Below are positions 1-9,448 of a stretch of DNA of 40,247 nucleotides, one piece after another (within the stretch, counting starts at the first letter, position 1; each line of letters begins with the position of its first letter). Both the position numbers and the translations under genes were made by a program. The notes beneath the pieces were generated by a model. That model had not been told where the DNA came from, made no database searches, and saw only the letters and a program-made list of their open reading frames with translations. Origin of the DNA: Burkholderiaceae bacterium (GTDB lineage Bacteria > Pseudomonadota > Gammaproteobacteria > Burkholderiales > Burkholderiaceae_E); contig JAHDXY010000007.1 of assembly GCA_023384005.1 (NCBI GenBank), forward strand, positions 1 through 40,247. Reading direction: 5' to 3'.

Positions 1-48
1 ACCTTCGGGTTATGAGCCCGACGAGCTGCCAGACTGCTCCACCCCGCG
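1..48 (-). tRNA. tRNA-fMet(CAT), 5' part, truncated by window start
   Basis: Reverse complement reads CGCGGGGTGGAGCAGTCTGGCAGCTCGTCGGGCTCATAACCCGAAGGT: D-arm, CGGG-CTCATAA-CCCG anticodon stem-loop with three G:C pairs and CAT anticodon, as in initiator tRNA. The 3' half lies outside the window. Confidence 0.93.
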
Positions 49-193
49 TCCGAACCGCGAAACATGGACGGAACGGGCGATGTACCGGCGGCGGCGTTCG
101 AAGTGGGCCCTGGAGCACCGCGCAGCTACCCTTTTCGCCGATCATCGTCGCCGCCCGTGACGCCAGCGGTCCCGGCAAACCTCCCTCTGCTGC

Positions 194-1042
194 CTACGCC
201 TGCTGCTCTTGCGGCCCGACCGGCCACATCTGCGCCAGCTCAAGCATCTCCAGCATCGGCGGAATCCACACTTCGTGGTACGAGAACGCAGTGTCGGAAA
301 ACGTGTAACCGACCAGCTGCAGAAACAGCCCCATGGTCTGCCGCGCCACCTCGATCTGGTCGCAGACGGCATCGGGCATCCGCGCCACCCGCGCGCGTTG
401 CTTCACGTACAGCGTGGGTGCGGCAAACTGCTCCGCCAGTATGCTCTTCAGGTTGATCGCCTCGATGCTGCCGATCGGGCGTTTCATCATTGCGCCGAAG
501 CGCGTGGCGGGAAGGTAAAACTCGCTGTGGCAATAGAACCGATCGTCGATATTGAACTGCCGGCGGATCAGGACGAATCCCTTGGCGTCGCGCCCCAGCG
601 CTTCGGTCCAGGGACCATGCCCGCGCAGCAGCTTGCGCTCGATCACGCGCGAATAGACCGGCAGCAGTTCGCTTCCGCCCTCCGCGAAAAACCGGAAGTG
701 CCAGTTGTCGCTGATCGCCCGCGGCGTGCTCGCCACGTAGGTGCCGCGGCCGTGCTCGCGCACCAGCACCCTTGCTGCCGCGAGCTGCTCGATCGCGCGG
801 CGCACGGTGCCCAGCGACAGCCCCAGACTGGCGGTGAGGACCTGCTCCGGCGGCAGCTGGCTGCCTGAAACCAGCAGTCCCGAATTGACGCAACCCAGGA
901 TCGCCTTGCGCAGTTGCGCGTGCTTGGGCAAACCGCCTTCCGCGACCGCGATGAATCGTTGCCGGATGCGCATTACCATCGCTGCGCGGTCGTCGGGCCC
1001 AGCCTGCTCGCGCGGCCGGGGTTCCAGGACGCTAGTTTGCAT
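194..1042 (-). CDS. GntR family transcriptional regulator (HutC/UTRA type)
   Basis: 282 aa; N-terminal wHTH (LRKAILGCVNSGLLVSGSQLPPEQVLTASLGLSLGTVRRAIEQLAAARVLVREHGRGTYVA) plus UTRA-like effector domain. Confidence 0.9.
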   Translation of the reverse strand: MQTSVLEPRPREQAGPDDRAAMVMRIRQRFIAVAEGGLPKHAQLRKAILGCVNSGLLVSGSQLPPEQVLTASLGLSLGTVRRAIEQLAAARVLVREHGRGTYVASTPRAISDNWHFRFFAEGGSELLPVYSRVIERKLLRGHGPWTEALGRDAKGFVLIRRQFNIDDRFYCHSEFYLPATRFGAMMKRPIGSIEAINLKSILAEQFAAPTLYVKQRARVARMPDAVCDQIEVARQTMGLFLQLVGYTFSDTAFSYHEVWIPPMLEMLELAQMWPVGPQEQQA

Positions 1043-1856
1043 GTGTCTTCATCCGTTCGCCGCGCCGCTGCATCCACTGCATCGCAAGCGCCAGCAGTAT
1101 CGATATGCACATCAGCACGGTGGCTACCGCGGTGATCACCGGCGTGATCTCCTCCTGCGTGCCCGCCCACATCTGCCGCGGCAGCGTGCGCTGGTCGGAG
1201 CCCGAGAGCAGCAGCGCGATGATCAGCTCGTCGAACGACACGACGAACGCGAACAGCGCGCCGGCGACCACACTGGGCATGATGATGGGCAGGACCACCC
1301 GGAAAAAGGTGGCGACGGGGCTGGCGCCGAGGCTCGCCGCGGCGCGCAGCAGGTTGATCCGGAAATGCGCCAGCGAGGTTGCGACGGTCAGCACCACGAA
1401 CGGCGCGGCGACGGTCGTGTGGGCGAAGATGATACCCCACAGCGTCTGCACCGCACCCAGCCAGGAATACAGGAAGAACATTCCCAGTCCGGTGATGATG
1501 TGCGGAACCATCATCGGCGAAATCAGCAGCGCGATCAGCGCGCCCTTGCCGGGGAAATTCGCGACGGTCAGGCCCACTGCCGCAAGGGTGCCCAGCGCCG
1601 TCGCCAGGACGACGGTGGCGCCGGCGATGATCAGGCTATTGCTGAACGCGAGGCGCCATTCGTACGATTCGGCGAATTGCGCGTACCAGCGCAGCGAAAC
1701 GCCGCGCAGCGGATAGGTGAAAAAGGGCTCGGAATTGAAGCTGAGCGGGATGATCGCCAGCATCGGCGCGATCAGGAACACGAGCAGGGCGGCGCAAAAG
1801 CCATAGTAGAGCCACCTCCACAGGCGCTCCAGCGTCGTTGCGGCGTGCCCGGTCAT
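1032..1856 (-). CDS. ABC transporter permease (PotC-like)
   Basis: MTGHAATTLERLWRW...; hydrophobic; EAA-loop-like ...LRAAASLGASPVATFFRVVLPIIMPSVVAG. Start codon overlaps upstream permease stop (ATGA). Confidence 0.92.
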   Translation of the reverse strand: MTGHAATTLERLWRWLYYGFCAALLVFLIAPMLAIIPLSFNSEPFFTYPLRGVSLRWYAQFAESYEWRLAFSNSLIIAGATVVLATALGTLAAVGLTVANFPGKGALIALLISPMMVPHIITGLGMFFLYSWLGAVQTLWGIIFAHTTVAAPFVVLTVATSLAHFRINLLRAAASLGASPVATFFRVVLPIIMPSVVAGALFAFVVSFDELIIALLLSGSDQRTLPRQMWAGTQEEITPVITAVATVLMCISILLALAMQWMQRRGERMKTHAN

Positions 1857-3115
1857 CCGATTTTCATCCGGTCCAGGCCAAAGACGGACTTGAAAATCGC
1901 GAACACCGCGAAGGTCAGCAGCAGCAGCCAGACCGAGAGCGCGGACGCCGACTGCCAGTTGAGCGTCACGTTGGTGAAGAACGCGATGTAGTAGCTGATC
2001 ATCTGGTCGTTGGGTCCGCCTACCAGCGCAGGCGTGACGTAGTACCCGATCGCGAGTATGAACACCAGCAGCGCGCCCGAGCCCACTCCCTGCAGCGTTA
2101 GCGGCAGATAGACCCGCGCGAGGGCGGTCAGCGGATTGGCGCCAAGCGACAGCGCGGCGCGCCAGTAGCTGTCGGGTATGCGCTTCATGATCGCCTGTAG
2201 TGGCAGCACGATGTACGGCAGCAGGATATGCGTCATGGTCACGTACAGGCCTGTGCGGTTGTGGATCAGCTGGATGCGCTCCGACCACAGCCTCAGGTTG
2301 ATCCCGACGTCGTTGACGACGCCTTCGGTCTGCAGCAGCACCAGCCAGGCACTGGTGCGCACCAGCAGCGACATCCAGAATGGCAGCAGCACCAGCACCA
2401 GCAGCACATTGCCCAGGCGCGGCGGCGCCGTCGCGATCAGGTGCGCCAGCGGAAAGCCCAGCACCACGCACACCAGCGTGACCACACCGGCAATCCAGAA
2501 CGTGCGTCCCCAGGCCGTCAGGAAGACCCGTCGATCGGGTGCCACCCGAGCCAGCTCGGCGTTATCGTCGAGCTTCAGGTCGAGCGCGGAGAGCAGGTGC
2601 ACCGGCGTCCAAGGGCTGGCAGTGCGGGCGAGAACCCGCCAGGTGTCGATCGCTACCCAGCGCTCGTCGAACGTGCGCAGCTGCTCCTTCCACGACGCCG
2701 GCGCATCCGCGGGCAGCGCGCGCGCGGTCCGGTTCAGCAGCGCCTGGAATCCCGGGCGCTCGTTGTTCAGGCGCTTGGCTGCGATATGCAGCGTGCGCGC
2801 GTCGTGCGCCTCGCGCAGATCCTGCGCCAGCGCCGCGAAAGCGGTCTCCGGCGGCAGTTCGTTGCCGTCCCACGCGGCGACCGCCTTGACCACGCGCGGC
2901 AGGACCAGAATCACCTCGCGGTCGTCGACGCTCTTGAACAGCAGGATCGCCACAGGCACCGCGAAGTTGACGACAATCCACAGGAAAAGCGGCGCGATCA
3001 GCGCGAGCCCCATCAGCACGCGCGCGCGCTGTGCCCGGCGCAGCGCGCGCCGCAGGCGCAGCGGCTCGCCCGCCTCCGCAGGCAATCGTGTCGCCATCTG
3101 CGCCGCGCCGGTCAT
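1853..3115 (-). CDS. ABC transporter permease (PotB-like)
   Basis: MTGAAQMATRLPAEAG...; YWRAALSLGANPLTALARVYLPLTLQGVGSG EAA loop; 4-bp overlap with ATPase gene. Confidence 0.92.
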   Translation of the reverse strand: MTGAAQMATRLPAEAGEPLRLRRALRRAQRARVLMGLALIAPLFLWIVVNFAVPVAILLFKSVDDREVILVLPRVVKAVAAWDGNELPPETAFAALAQDLREAHDARTLHIAAKRLNNERPGFQALLNRTARALPADAPASWKEQLRTFDERWVAIDTWRVLARTASPWTPVHLLSALDLKLDDNAELARVAPDRRVFLTAWGRTFWIAGVVTLVCVVLGFPLAHLIATAPPRLGNVLLVLVLLPFWMSLLVRTSAWLVLLQTEGVVNDVGINLRLWSERIQLIHNRTGLYVTMTHILLPYIVLPLQAIMKRIPDSYWRAALSLGANPLTALARVYLPLTLQGVGSGALLVFILAIGYYVTPALVGGPNDQMISYYIAFFTNVTLNWQSASALSVWLLLLTFAVFAIFKSVFGLDRMKIG

Positions 3116-4254
3116 GTCTGAGCCAGGGCGAGGCAATCGCGCGCCGACCAGGCGAGGTCGACCTCCAGCCCGACGCCCAGCGACGCGGGCGAGCTGCCGA
3201 CGTGGACCTTCGCCAGCAGTTCCAGCGAGGTGTCCACGACGGCCAGACGCACCCGCAGATGATCGCCGAGGTAGATGACCTCGACGATGCGCGCGCGAAA
3301 CGCGTTCTCGGCCGCGCGCTTCGCCTCGTGGTCGCCCAGCACGACGCGTTCGGGCCGCAGCGACAGCACCACCGCGGCGCCCGGCGCCGCATTCACCGCG
3401 TCGCCAACCGTTGTCGCCAATACCGTCGGCCCCGTAGCCAGCACGACGCGCGCTACGCCAGAATGCTGATCCTGCAGCCGGCCGGCCAGCTGGTTATTCT
3501 CGCCGATAAACTGGGCCACGAACGAATCGCAGGGCCGCTCGTAGAGCGCCTGCGGCGTGTCGAGCTGGCAGATGCGGCCCTTTCTGAACACGGCGATCCG
3601 ATCCGACATGACCAGCGCCTCCTCCTGGTCATGCGTCACGTACACCACCGTGACGCCCAGCTCCCGCTGGAGGCGCTTGATCTCCAGCTGCAGTTGCTCG
3701 CGCAACTGCTTGTCCAGCGCGCCGAGAGGCTCGTCCATCAGCACCAGGCGGGGGCCGAACACCAGCGCGCGCGCCAGCGCGACGCGCTGCTGTTGTCCTC
3801 CGGACAACTGGCCGGGGCTGCGATCCTCGAGTCCCGACAGCTTCACCTTGGCGAGCGCGGCCATCGCCTTCGCCCTGGCTTCGTGCTTTGCGAGCTTGCG
3901 CACCGATAGCGGAAAGGCGACGTTCTCCAGCACCGACATGTGTGGAAACAGCGCGTAATCCTGGAACACCATGCCCAGATTTCGCCGCCAGGCGGGTTCT
4001 CGTTCGATCGACCTCCCGGCGATTTCGATGCGCCCGCCGGTCGGTCGCTCGAAGCCCGCCAGCATCAGCAGCGTCGTGGTCTTCCCGGAGCCGGAGGGCC
4101 CGAGCAGGGTCAGGAACTCGCCGTCATGGATCGACAGGTTCAGCCCCTTGATGACCAGCGTCACGCCATCGTAGGTCTTCTCGACGTCGACAAATTGCGC
4201 CAACGCGTCGCGGCGCGCAGCGACTGGAGTCGCTGTGCTGGATTCCCCGCCCAC
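3112..4254 (-). CDS. ABC transporter ATP-binding protein (PotA-like)
   Basis: Walker A GPSGSGKTTT, signature LSGGQQQRVALARAL, Walker B LVLMDEPLGALD, TOBE-like C-terminus. Confidence 0.96.
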   Translation of the reverse strand: MGGESSTATPVAARRDALAQFVDVEKTYDGVTLVIKGLNLSIHDGEFLTLLGPSGSGKTTTLLMLAGFERPTGGRIEIAGRSIEREPAWRRNLGMVFQDYALFPHMSVLENVAFPLSVRKLAKHEARAKAMAALAKVKLSGLEDRSPGQLSGGQQQRVALARALVFGPRLVLMDEPLGALDKQLREQLQLEIKRLQRELGVTVVYVTHDQEEALVMSDRIAVFRKGRICQLDTPQALYERPCDSFVAQFIGENNQLAGRLQDQHSGVARVVLATGPTVLATTVGDAVNAAPGAAVVLSLRPERVVLGDHEAKRAAENAFRARIVEVIYLGDHLRVRLAVVDTSLELLAKVHVGSSPASLGVGLEVDLAWSARDCLALAQT

Positions 4255-4261
4255 TTCCGGG

Positions 4262-5626
4262 TCAATCCGCCGCGACGCTTTCCGGGGCCATCGCGCGCAG
4301 GCCGTCGTGCACGACCTCGGCGAAGCGGTCGATCTCCGCTTCGGTGTTCGCCGTCGACAGGCAGCCTGCCCCCATTCGGGTGATCAGGAACCCGTTGTTG
4401 ATGATCCAGCGCATCAGCCGTTCGCCTTGCTCCACCTCCGGCGCCGTCTGCAGATAGCCGCGGTAGTCGTGATACTCGCGGGTGTGGAACAGGATCCGGA
4501 AAAGCGATCCCAGCCCCACCACCTGACCGGCTACGCCGGCCGACTTGAACGCGGCAGCGACTTTCTCGCGAAGCCGCTCGCCCATCCGGTTCAGGTGCTC
4601 CAAGGCGTCGCGGGTGAAGAGCTCCATTGCGGCATGCCCTGCGGTCATGGTGAGCGGGTTGCCGTTGAAGGTGCCGCCATGCGAGACCTTTGCGCCGATC
4701 GACATGTTGAATACATCCATGACGTCGGCGCGACCGGCCACGCCGCCGACGGGCAGGCCGCCACCGATGATCTTGCCGATCGCGGTCAGGTCGGGCTTGA
4801 CGTCGAACTCGCCGTGCGCGCCGCCGTAGCCGAGGCGGAAGTTCAGGACTTCGTCGGACAGCAGCAGCGCGCCCGAGCGCCGGCAGAACGCCTGCAACAT
4901 GTCGAGAAACGGCCGGCTGGCCCGAGGCAGCCCGCAGCGCAGCGGCGAAAGGTCGATCACGACGCCCGCGAGTTCATCCTTGCTCTGCTCGAGCAGCGCC
5001 AGCGCGCGCTGCGGATCATTGAACGGGATCACGACGACGTTGTCGAGCACCGCCTGCGGGGTGCCCTGCGAGGAGGCCACGCGCGAGGGCGCGTCAATCG
5101 GGCCCCAGCTCTGCGGGTCGGTGTTGACCGACACCTCCATGAACTCCGAGGTGCCGTGGTAGGCGCCCTCGGTCTTGGCGATCTTCGGGCGGCCCGTATA
5201 GGCCCGCGCGGCTTTCACCAGGTTCAGCGTGGCTTCCGTACCCGAGTTGCAGAAGCGGATGCGCTCGAATGACGGCACACGCTCGCACAGCAGTTCGGCC
5301 AGCCGGATCTCGGGTTCGGAGGTCAGGCCGAACACCGTCCCGCGCCGCGCCTGCTCGATCAGTTTTTCCGTGACCTGGGGATGGGCGTGGCCGTGGATCA
5401 GCGAGGTGTAGTTGTTCTGAAAATCGATGCGCTCGACACCGTCGGCGTCGATCACGCGGCTGCCCGCACCCGAGGCGGCGTAGATCTGGTACGGCGGCCA
5501 GTGGATCGACGAACGGGTCAGGCCGCCCGGCATGACCTTGCGCGCGCGCTCCGAGAGCCGGGCGGAGCGCGACGACAGATCCGGGAACGAACCCGCTTCC
5601 TTGCGCAACATCGTGGGGGGCGCCAT
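4262..5626 (-). CDS. class III aminotransferase, glutamate-1-semialdehyde 2,1-aminomutase-like
   Basis: ARKVMPGGLTRSS, CNSGTEATLNLVKAARAYTGRPKIAKTEGAYHG, LLLSDEVLNFR, TAIGKIIGGGLPVGGVAG, SHGGTFNGNPL. Confidence 0.9.
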   Translation of the reverse strand: MAPPTMLRKEAGSFPDLSSRSARLSERARKVMPGGLTRSSIHWPPYQIYAASGAGSRVIDADGVERIDFQNNYTSLIHGHAHPQVTEKLIEQARRGTVFGLTSEPEIRLAELLCERVPSFERIRFCNSGTEATLNLVKAARAYTGRPKIAKTEGAYHGTSEFMEVSVNTDPQSWGPIDAPSRVASSQGTPQAVLDNVVVIPFNDPQRALALLEQSKDELAGVVIDLSPLRCGLPRASRPFLDMLQAFCRRSGALLLSDEVLNFRLGYGGAHGEFDVKPDLTAIGKIIGGGLPVGGVAGRADVMDVFNMSIGAKVSHGGTFNGNPLTMTAGHAAMELFTRDALEHLNRMGERLREKVAAAFKSAGVAGQVVGLGSLFRILFHTREYHDYRGYLQTAPEVEQGERLMRWIINNGFLITRMGAGCLSTANTEAEIDRFAEVVHDGLRAMAPESVAAD

Positions 5627-5685
5627 TCATCTACTCCGTCGGACGGTGGTCGCGGCAGACGCTGCCGGGCTTCGCGCCGCGTGGC

Positions 5686-6729
5686 CTACTTGGCGAGCCA
5701 CGCCTGGAACTTGATCTCCAGATCATCCTGATTGTCGCCCCAGTAACGCGCATTGACTTGCCACGCCGTCTTCATGGCCTCGGGCGCCGTCAGCATCTCG
5801 GCGCGCAGCGCCGGCGTCATCTTGTCCAGCGACGCCTTGATCGCCGGCGCGTACGCGATGTACTTCGGAAACTCCGCCATCACCTCCGGGCGGCTCGCGA
5901 ACTCGATGAACTTCATCGCCGCTTCCTTCCGCTTCGAACCCTTTACGATCGTCCACAGATCGAGCGCGTAGCCCTGCCGGTCCCACAGCCACTTGATTTC
6001 AGGACGGGTCTTCGCGGCGGCGGACAGGCGCCCGTTGGTGCCGATCGACATCACCACTTCGCCGTCGACCAGCAGCTGCTGCGGCTGGGCCCAGGTATTG
6101 AACCAGACCTTCACGTGCGGCTTGATCTGGTCGAGCTTCTTCAGCGCGCGCTGCACGCCAGCGTCGGTTCCCAGCAGCTTGTAGACGTCCCGCGGCGGGA
6201 CGCCGTCGGCGAGCAGCGCCAGCTCGAGGTTGTGCTTCGGCCACTTCTTCATCGCGCGCGGACCCGGGAACTTCTTCACGTCCCAGAAATCGGCCAGCGT
6301 CTTCGGCTCGCCGTTGGGGAACTTGGACGCGTTGTAGCCCACGACGATCGACGACAGGAACGCCGGCACCGCGCAGGGATGGGTGGTGCCTTCGATGAAC
6401 TTGTCCTTGCCGCCGAATTTGGCGACATCCAGCGGCTCGACGAGGCCCTCGTCGCAGGCGCGGTCGCTCTGGCCGTCGGATACCTCCAGCACGTCCCAGG
6501 TGACGTTGCCCGATTGCACCATGGCGCGCAGCTTGGCCATTTGCCCGCTCCATTCGTCCTCGACGATCTGGATGCCGGTGGCCTTGGTGAAGGGCTCGAA
6601 AACGGATTTGCGCAATGCATCGCCCACGGCCCCGCCGAAGGTGACGACGGTCAGTTTTTCCTGCGCCAGCACGGGGCAGGCGATCAGAAGTGCAAGGACA
6701 CCGATCAATCCGAAACGATGGCTACGCAT
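5686..6729 (-). CDS. ABC transporter extracellular solute-binding protein (PotD/spermidine-putrescine-like)
   Basis: Signal peptide MRSHRFGLIGVLALLIACPVLA; KLTVVTFGGAVGDALRKSVFEPFTKATGIQIVEDEW. Confidence 0.92.
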   Translation of the reverse strand: MRSHRFGLIGVLALLIACPVLAQEKLTVVTFGGAVGDALRKSVFEPFTKATGIQIVEDEWSGQMAKLRAMVQSGNVTWDVLEVSDGQSDRACDEGLVEPLDVAKFGGKDKFIEGTTHPCAVPAFLSSIVVGYNASKFPNGEPKTLADFWDVKKFPGPRAMKKWPKHNLELALLADGVPPRDVYKLLGTDAGVQRALKKLDQIKPHVKVWFNTWAQPQQLLVDGEVVMSIGTNGRLSAAAKTRPEIKWLWDRQGYALDLWTIVKGSKRKEAAMKFIEFASRPEVMAEFPKYIAYAPAIKASLDKMTPALRAEMLTAPEAMKTAWQVNARYWGDNQDDLEIKFQAWLAK

Positions 6730-6805
6730 GATGACTCCTTCGAGTTGGCGACCGCCTGCGCCGAGGTTTCATTTAAAGGCAGCGGGTGGCATGGTGTCAA
6801 TAGAT

Positions 6806-6819
6806 ATATAGCACTATAT
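6806..6819. promoter_or_regulatory. perfect palindrome ATATAG-CA-CTATAT in divergent intergenic region, candidate operator
   Basis: 6-bp arms, 2-bp centre, AT-rich island between start codons at 6729 (-) and 6832/6907 (+). Confidence 0.45.
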
Positions 6820-6906
6820 CTTTGCCGCCCGATGGCGATAGAATCCTGCTGCGTCGTCCAAAGGCCGGCGCCGATTCTTCGTCCCCCGTCGCAGGAGACA
6901 CCCGCA

Positions 6907-7635
6907 GTGCGCGACAAGACCTGGCCCGATTTCGATCGCGCCGTCGCCGACATCGGCGACGGCGCGACCATCATGTTCGGCGGGTTCGGTCAGCCGGGCA
7001 CGCCGCGCAATCTGATCGCCGCGCTGCTGCGGCAGGGCGCCAGGAACCTGGTGGCGATCTCGAACCGCGCCGGCGGCGGACGCGGAATTGCGCACGACGC
7101 GATGGACGTCGGACGCCTGGTCGAAGCCGGGCGCGTGCGCAAGGTCGTGTCGACCATTAGTGCGCCGGTGATTCCTTCCAACGAATCGGTGTTCGAACGC
7201 ATGGTTCAGGCCGCACAGATCGAGTCCGAATTGGTCCCGCAGGGCACCTTCGTCGAGCGCATACGCGCTGCCGGATCCGGTCTGGGCGGCTTCTATACGC
7301 CGACCGGGGTCGGAACCGAGCTCGCCAACGGCCGCGAGACGCGGTCCATCGGCGGGGTCGATTACCTGTTCGAGCTGCCGTTGAGCGCCGACTTTGCGTT
7401 CCTGCGGGCCAAGCGCGCAGACCGCTACGGCAATCTCCAGTACCGCCTCGCGCAGCGCAACATGGCGCCGCTGATGGCCCGTGCCGCGCGCGTTTGCATC
7501 GTCGAGATCGAGGACGAGCTGCTGGAGCCGGGCGAGATCGAGCCCGACCAGGTGCATACGCCCGGCGTGTTCGTCGACCGGATGATCAACATTCCCCCGC
7601 CACCGCTGGGTTTGTGGGACCGCGCCGATGGATAA
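6907..7635 (+). CDS. CoA-transferase subunit A
   Basis: VRDKTWPDFDRAVADIGDGATIMFGGFGQPGTPRNLIAALL...; part of ORF 5758..7635. GTG 6907 start chosen; ATG 6832 (MAIESCC...) is an alternative. Confidence 0.88.
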   Translation: MRDKTWPDFDRAVADIGDGATIMFGGFGQPGTPRNLIAALLRQGARNLVAISNRAGGGRGIAHDAMDVGRLVEAGRVRKVVSTISAPVIPSNESVFERMVQAAQIESELVPQGTFVERIRAAGSGLGGFYTPTGVGTELANGRETRSIGGVDYLFELPLSADFAFLRAKRADRYGNLQYRLAQRNMAPLMARAARVCIVEIEDELLEPGEIEPDQVHTPGVFVDRMINIPPPPLGLWDRADG

Positions 7636-8299
7636 AGTGCCGCTGTCGCGCCAGGCGATGTGCGATCGCCTGGCCGCCGAGTTCCAGGACGGCTGGGTGG
7701 TCAATCTCGGCGCCGGCCTGCCGACCTTGTGCTCCAACTACGTGTTCGGCGACCGAACCGTGTTCTTCCACTCGGAGAACGGAGTGCTGGGCGTGGGCCC
7801 GCGCGCCGCCCCAGGCCACGAAGACCTGCACCTGATCAATGCGGCCAACGAGTATGTGACGCTGATACCCGGCGCCGCGATCATGGACCACGCCGATTCG
7901 TTCGCGCTGGTGCGCGGCGGACGGCTGGATGCCACGGTGCTCGGCGCCTTCGAAGTCGCCTGCAACGGCGATTTCGCCAACTGGAAGATGGCTGGCCGCC
8001 GCGGCGGCGCCATCGGCGGCGCGATGGACCTCGCGGTGGGCGCGCGGCGCGTCTTCATCGCGATGGAGCACGCGACCAAGCACGGCGAATCGCGGCTGAA
8101 GCTGCGCTGCGATCTTCCGGTCACCGCGACCGGGCGGATCACGCTGCTGATGACCAATCTGGGCCTCTTCGCTCCAGCCGGCGAATACTATGTGCTGAAG
8201 GAGATCGCGCCCGGTTTCACCGTGGACGACATCCGGCAGATCACCGCAGCGCCGGTCGTACCGGCGCCGGATTTGCGCACGGTGGCGGTGCGGCCATGA
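7628..8299 (+). CDS. CoA-transferase subunit B
   Basis: MDKVPLSRQAMCDRLAAEFQDGWVVNLGAGLPTL...FHSENGVLGVGPRAAPG: SENG motif of family I CoA-transferase B. Confidence 0.93.
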   Translation: MDKVPLSRQAMCDRLAAEFQDGWVVNLGAGLPTLCSNYVFGDRTVFFHSENGVLGVGPRAAPGHEDLHLINAANEYVTLIPGAAIMDHADSFALVRGGRLDATVLGAFEVACNGDFANWKMAGRRGGAIGGAMDLAVGARRVFIAMEHATKHGESRLKLRCDLPVTATGRITLLMTNLGLFAPAGEYYVLKEIAPGFTVDDIRQITAAPVVPAPDLRTVAVRP

Positions 8300-9447
8300 G
8301 CAGGGATGTCGCCATCGTCGGCGTGGCCGAGTCCGACGAAATCGGGGTCGTGCCCAACAAGTCGGCGCTGCAGCACCACGCCGAGGCCGCCTACAACGCG
8401 CTGGCCGACGCGGGCATCGACAAGTGCGACGTCGACGGCCTCTTCACCGCGCGCATCTCGACCCTCGCCACCGGTGAGTACATGGGCATCGAGCCCCGGT
8501 ACAGCGATTCGACCTGGATGGGTGGAGGATCCTTCGTCGCGCACGTCGCGCACGCGGCAGCGGCAATCCGCGCCGGGATGTGCGAGGTGGCGCTGATCAC
8601 GCACGGCCAGACCGCGCGCAGTTCACGCCTGCCCTCGACGGCTCACGTCAACAACTCCCCGGAAACCAACCAACCCTACCTGCAGTACGAGGAGCCGCTG
8701 GGGTTCATCGGGCCGCCGGTCAACTACGCCATTGCTTGCACGCGCTACATGCATCAGTACGGCGAGCGACGCTGCCGCCAGGCGCTGGCAGAAATCGCCG
8801 TCGCGACGCGCGCTTGGGCGACGCTGAATCCGAAGGCGCTGATGCGCGACCCGATGACCTTCGACGAATACCATGCGTCGCGCTGGATCGCCTGGCCGTT
8901 CCACCTGCTCGACTGCTGCGTCGTGACCGACGCCGGCGCCGCCGTGGTTGTGACCACTGCCGAGCGCGCGCGCGACCTGAAGAAACGGCCGATCCTGCTG
9001 CTCGGGAGCGCCGAGAGCCACGATCACGCGATGATCAGCCAGATGCCCGACCTCACATCGACGACCGCGCGGCGCACCGGGCCGGCGGCGATGGGCCAGG
9101 CTGGAATCACGCACGCCGACGTCGACGTGCTGATGCAGTACGACGCATTCACCTACTCGGTGCTCAGCTGCATCGAGGACCTGGGATTCTGCGGCAAGGG
9201 CGAGGGGCCCGATTTCGTCGCCAGGCAGCGCACGGCGCCCGGCGGCGCGTTCGCGATGAACACCAACGGCGGCGGGCTGTCGTATACGCACACCGGCATG
9301 TACGGCATCTTCCTGATCGTTGAAGCGGTACGCCAGTTGCGCGGCGAATGCGGCGTGCGGCAGCTGCGAAAATGCGATCTGGCCCTGGTCAACGGCATCG
9401 GCGGCATCCTTTCCTCCACCGCAACGATCGTACTGGCAAGGAGCTAG
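8296..9447 (+). CDS. thiolase-like protein (SCP2-type superfamily, lacks canonical nucleophilic Cys)
   Basis: MSRDVAIVGVAESDEIG...; NTNGGGLSYTHTGMYG; ATGA overlap with upstream gene; followed by a DUF35 gene. Confidence 0.88.
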   Translation: MSRDVAIVGVAESDEIGVVPNKSALQHHAEAAYNALADAGIDKCDVDGLFTARISTLATGEYMGIEPRYSDSTWMGGGSFVAHVAHAAAAIRAGMCEVALITHGQTARSSRLPSTAHVNNSPETNQPYLQYEEPLGFIGPPVNYAIACTRYMHQYGERRCRQALAEIAVATRAWATLNPKALMRDPMTFDEYHASRWIAWPFHLLDCCVVTDAGAAVVVTTAERARDLKKRPILLLGSAESHDHAMISQMPDLTSTTARRTGPAAMGQAGITHADVDVLMQYDAFTYSVLSCIEDLGFCGKGEGPDFVARQRTAPGGAFAMNTNGGGLSYTHTGMYGIFLIVEAVRQLRGECGVRQLRKCDLALVNGIGGILSSTATIVLARS

Positions 9448-9448
9448 C

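Noticed and set aside
7660-9447. 595-aa ORF as one protein
   Set aside because: N-terminal part is out of frame in CoA-transferase B; the real thiolase-like gene begins at 8296.
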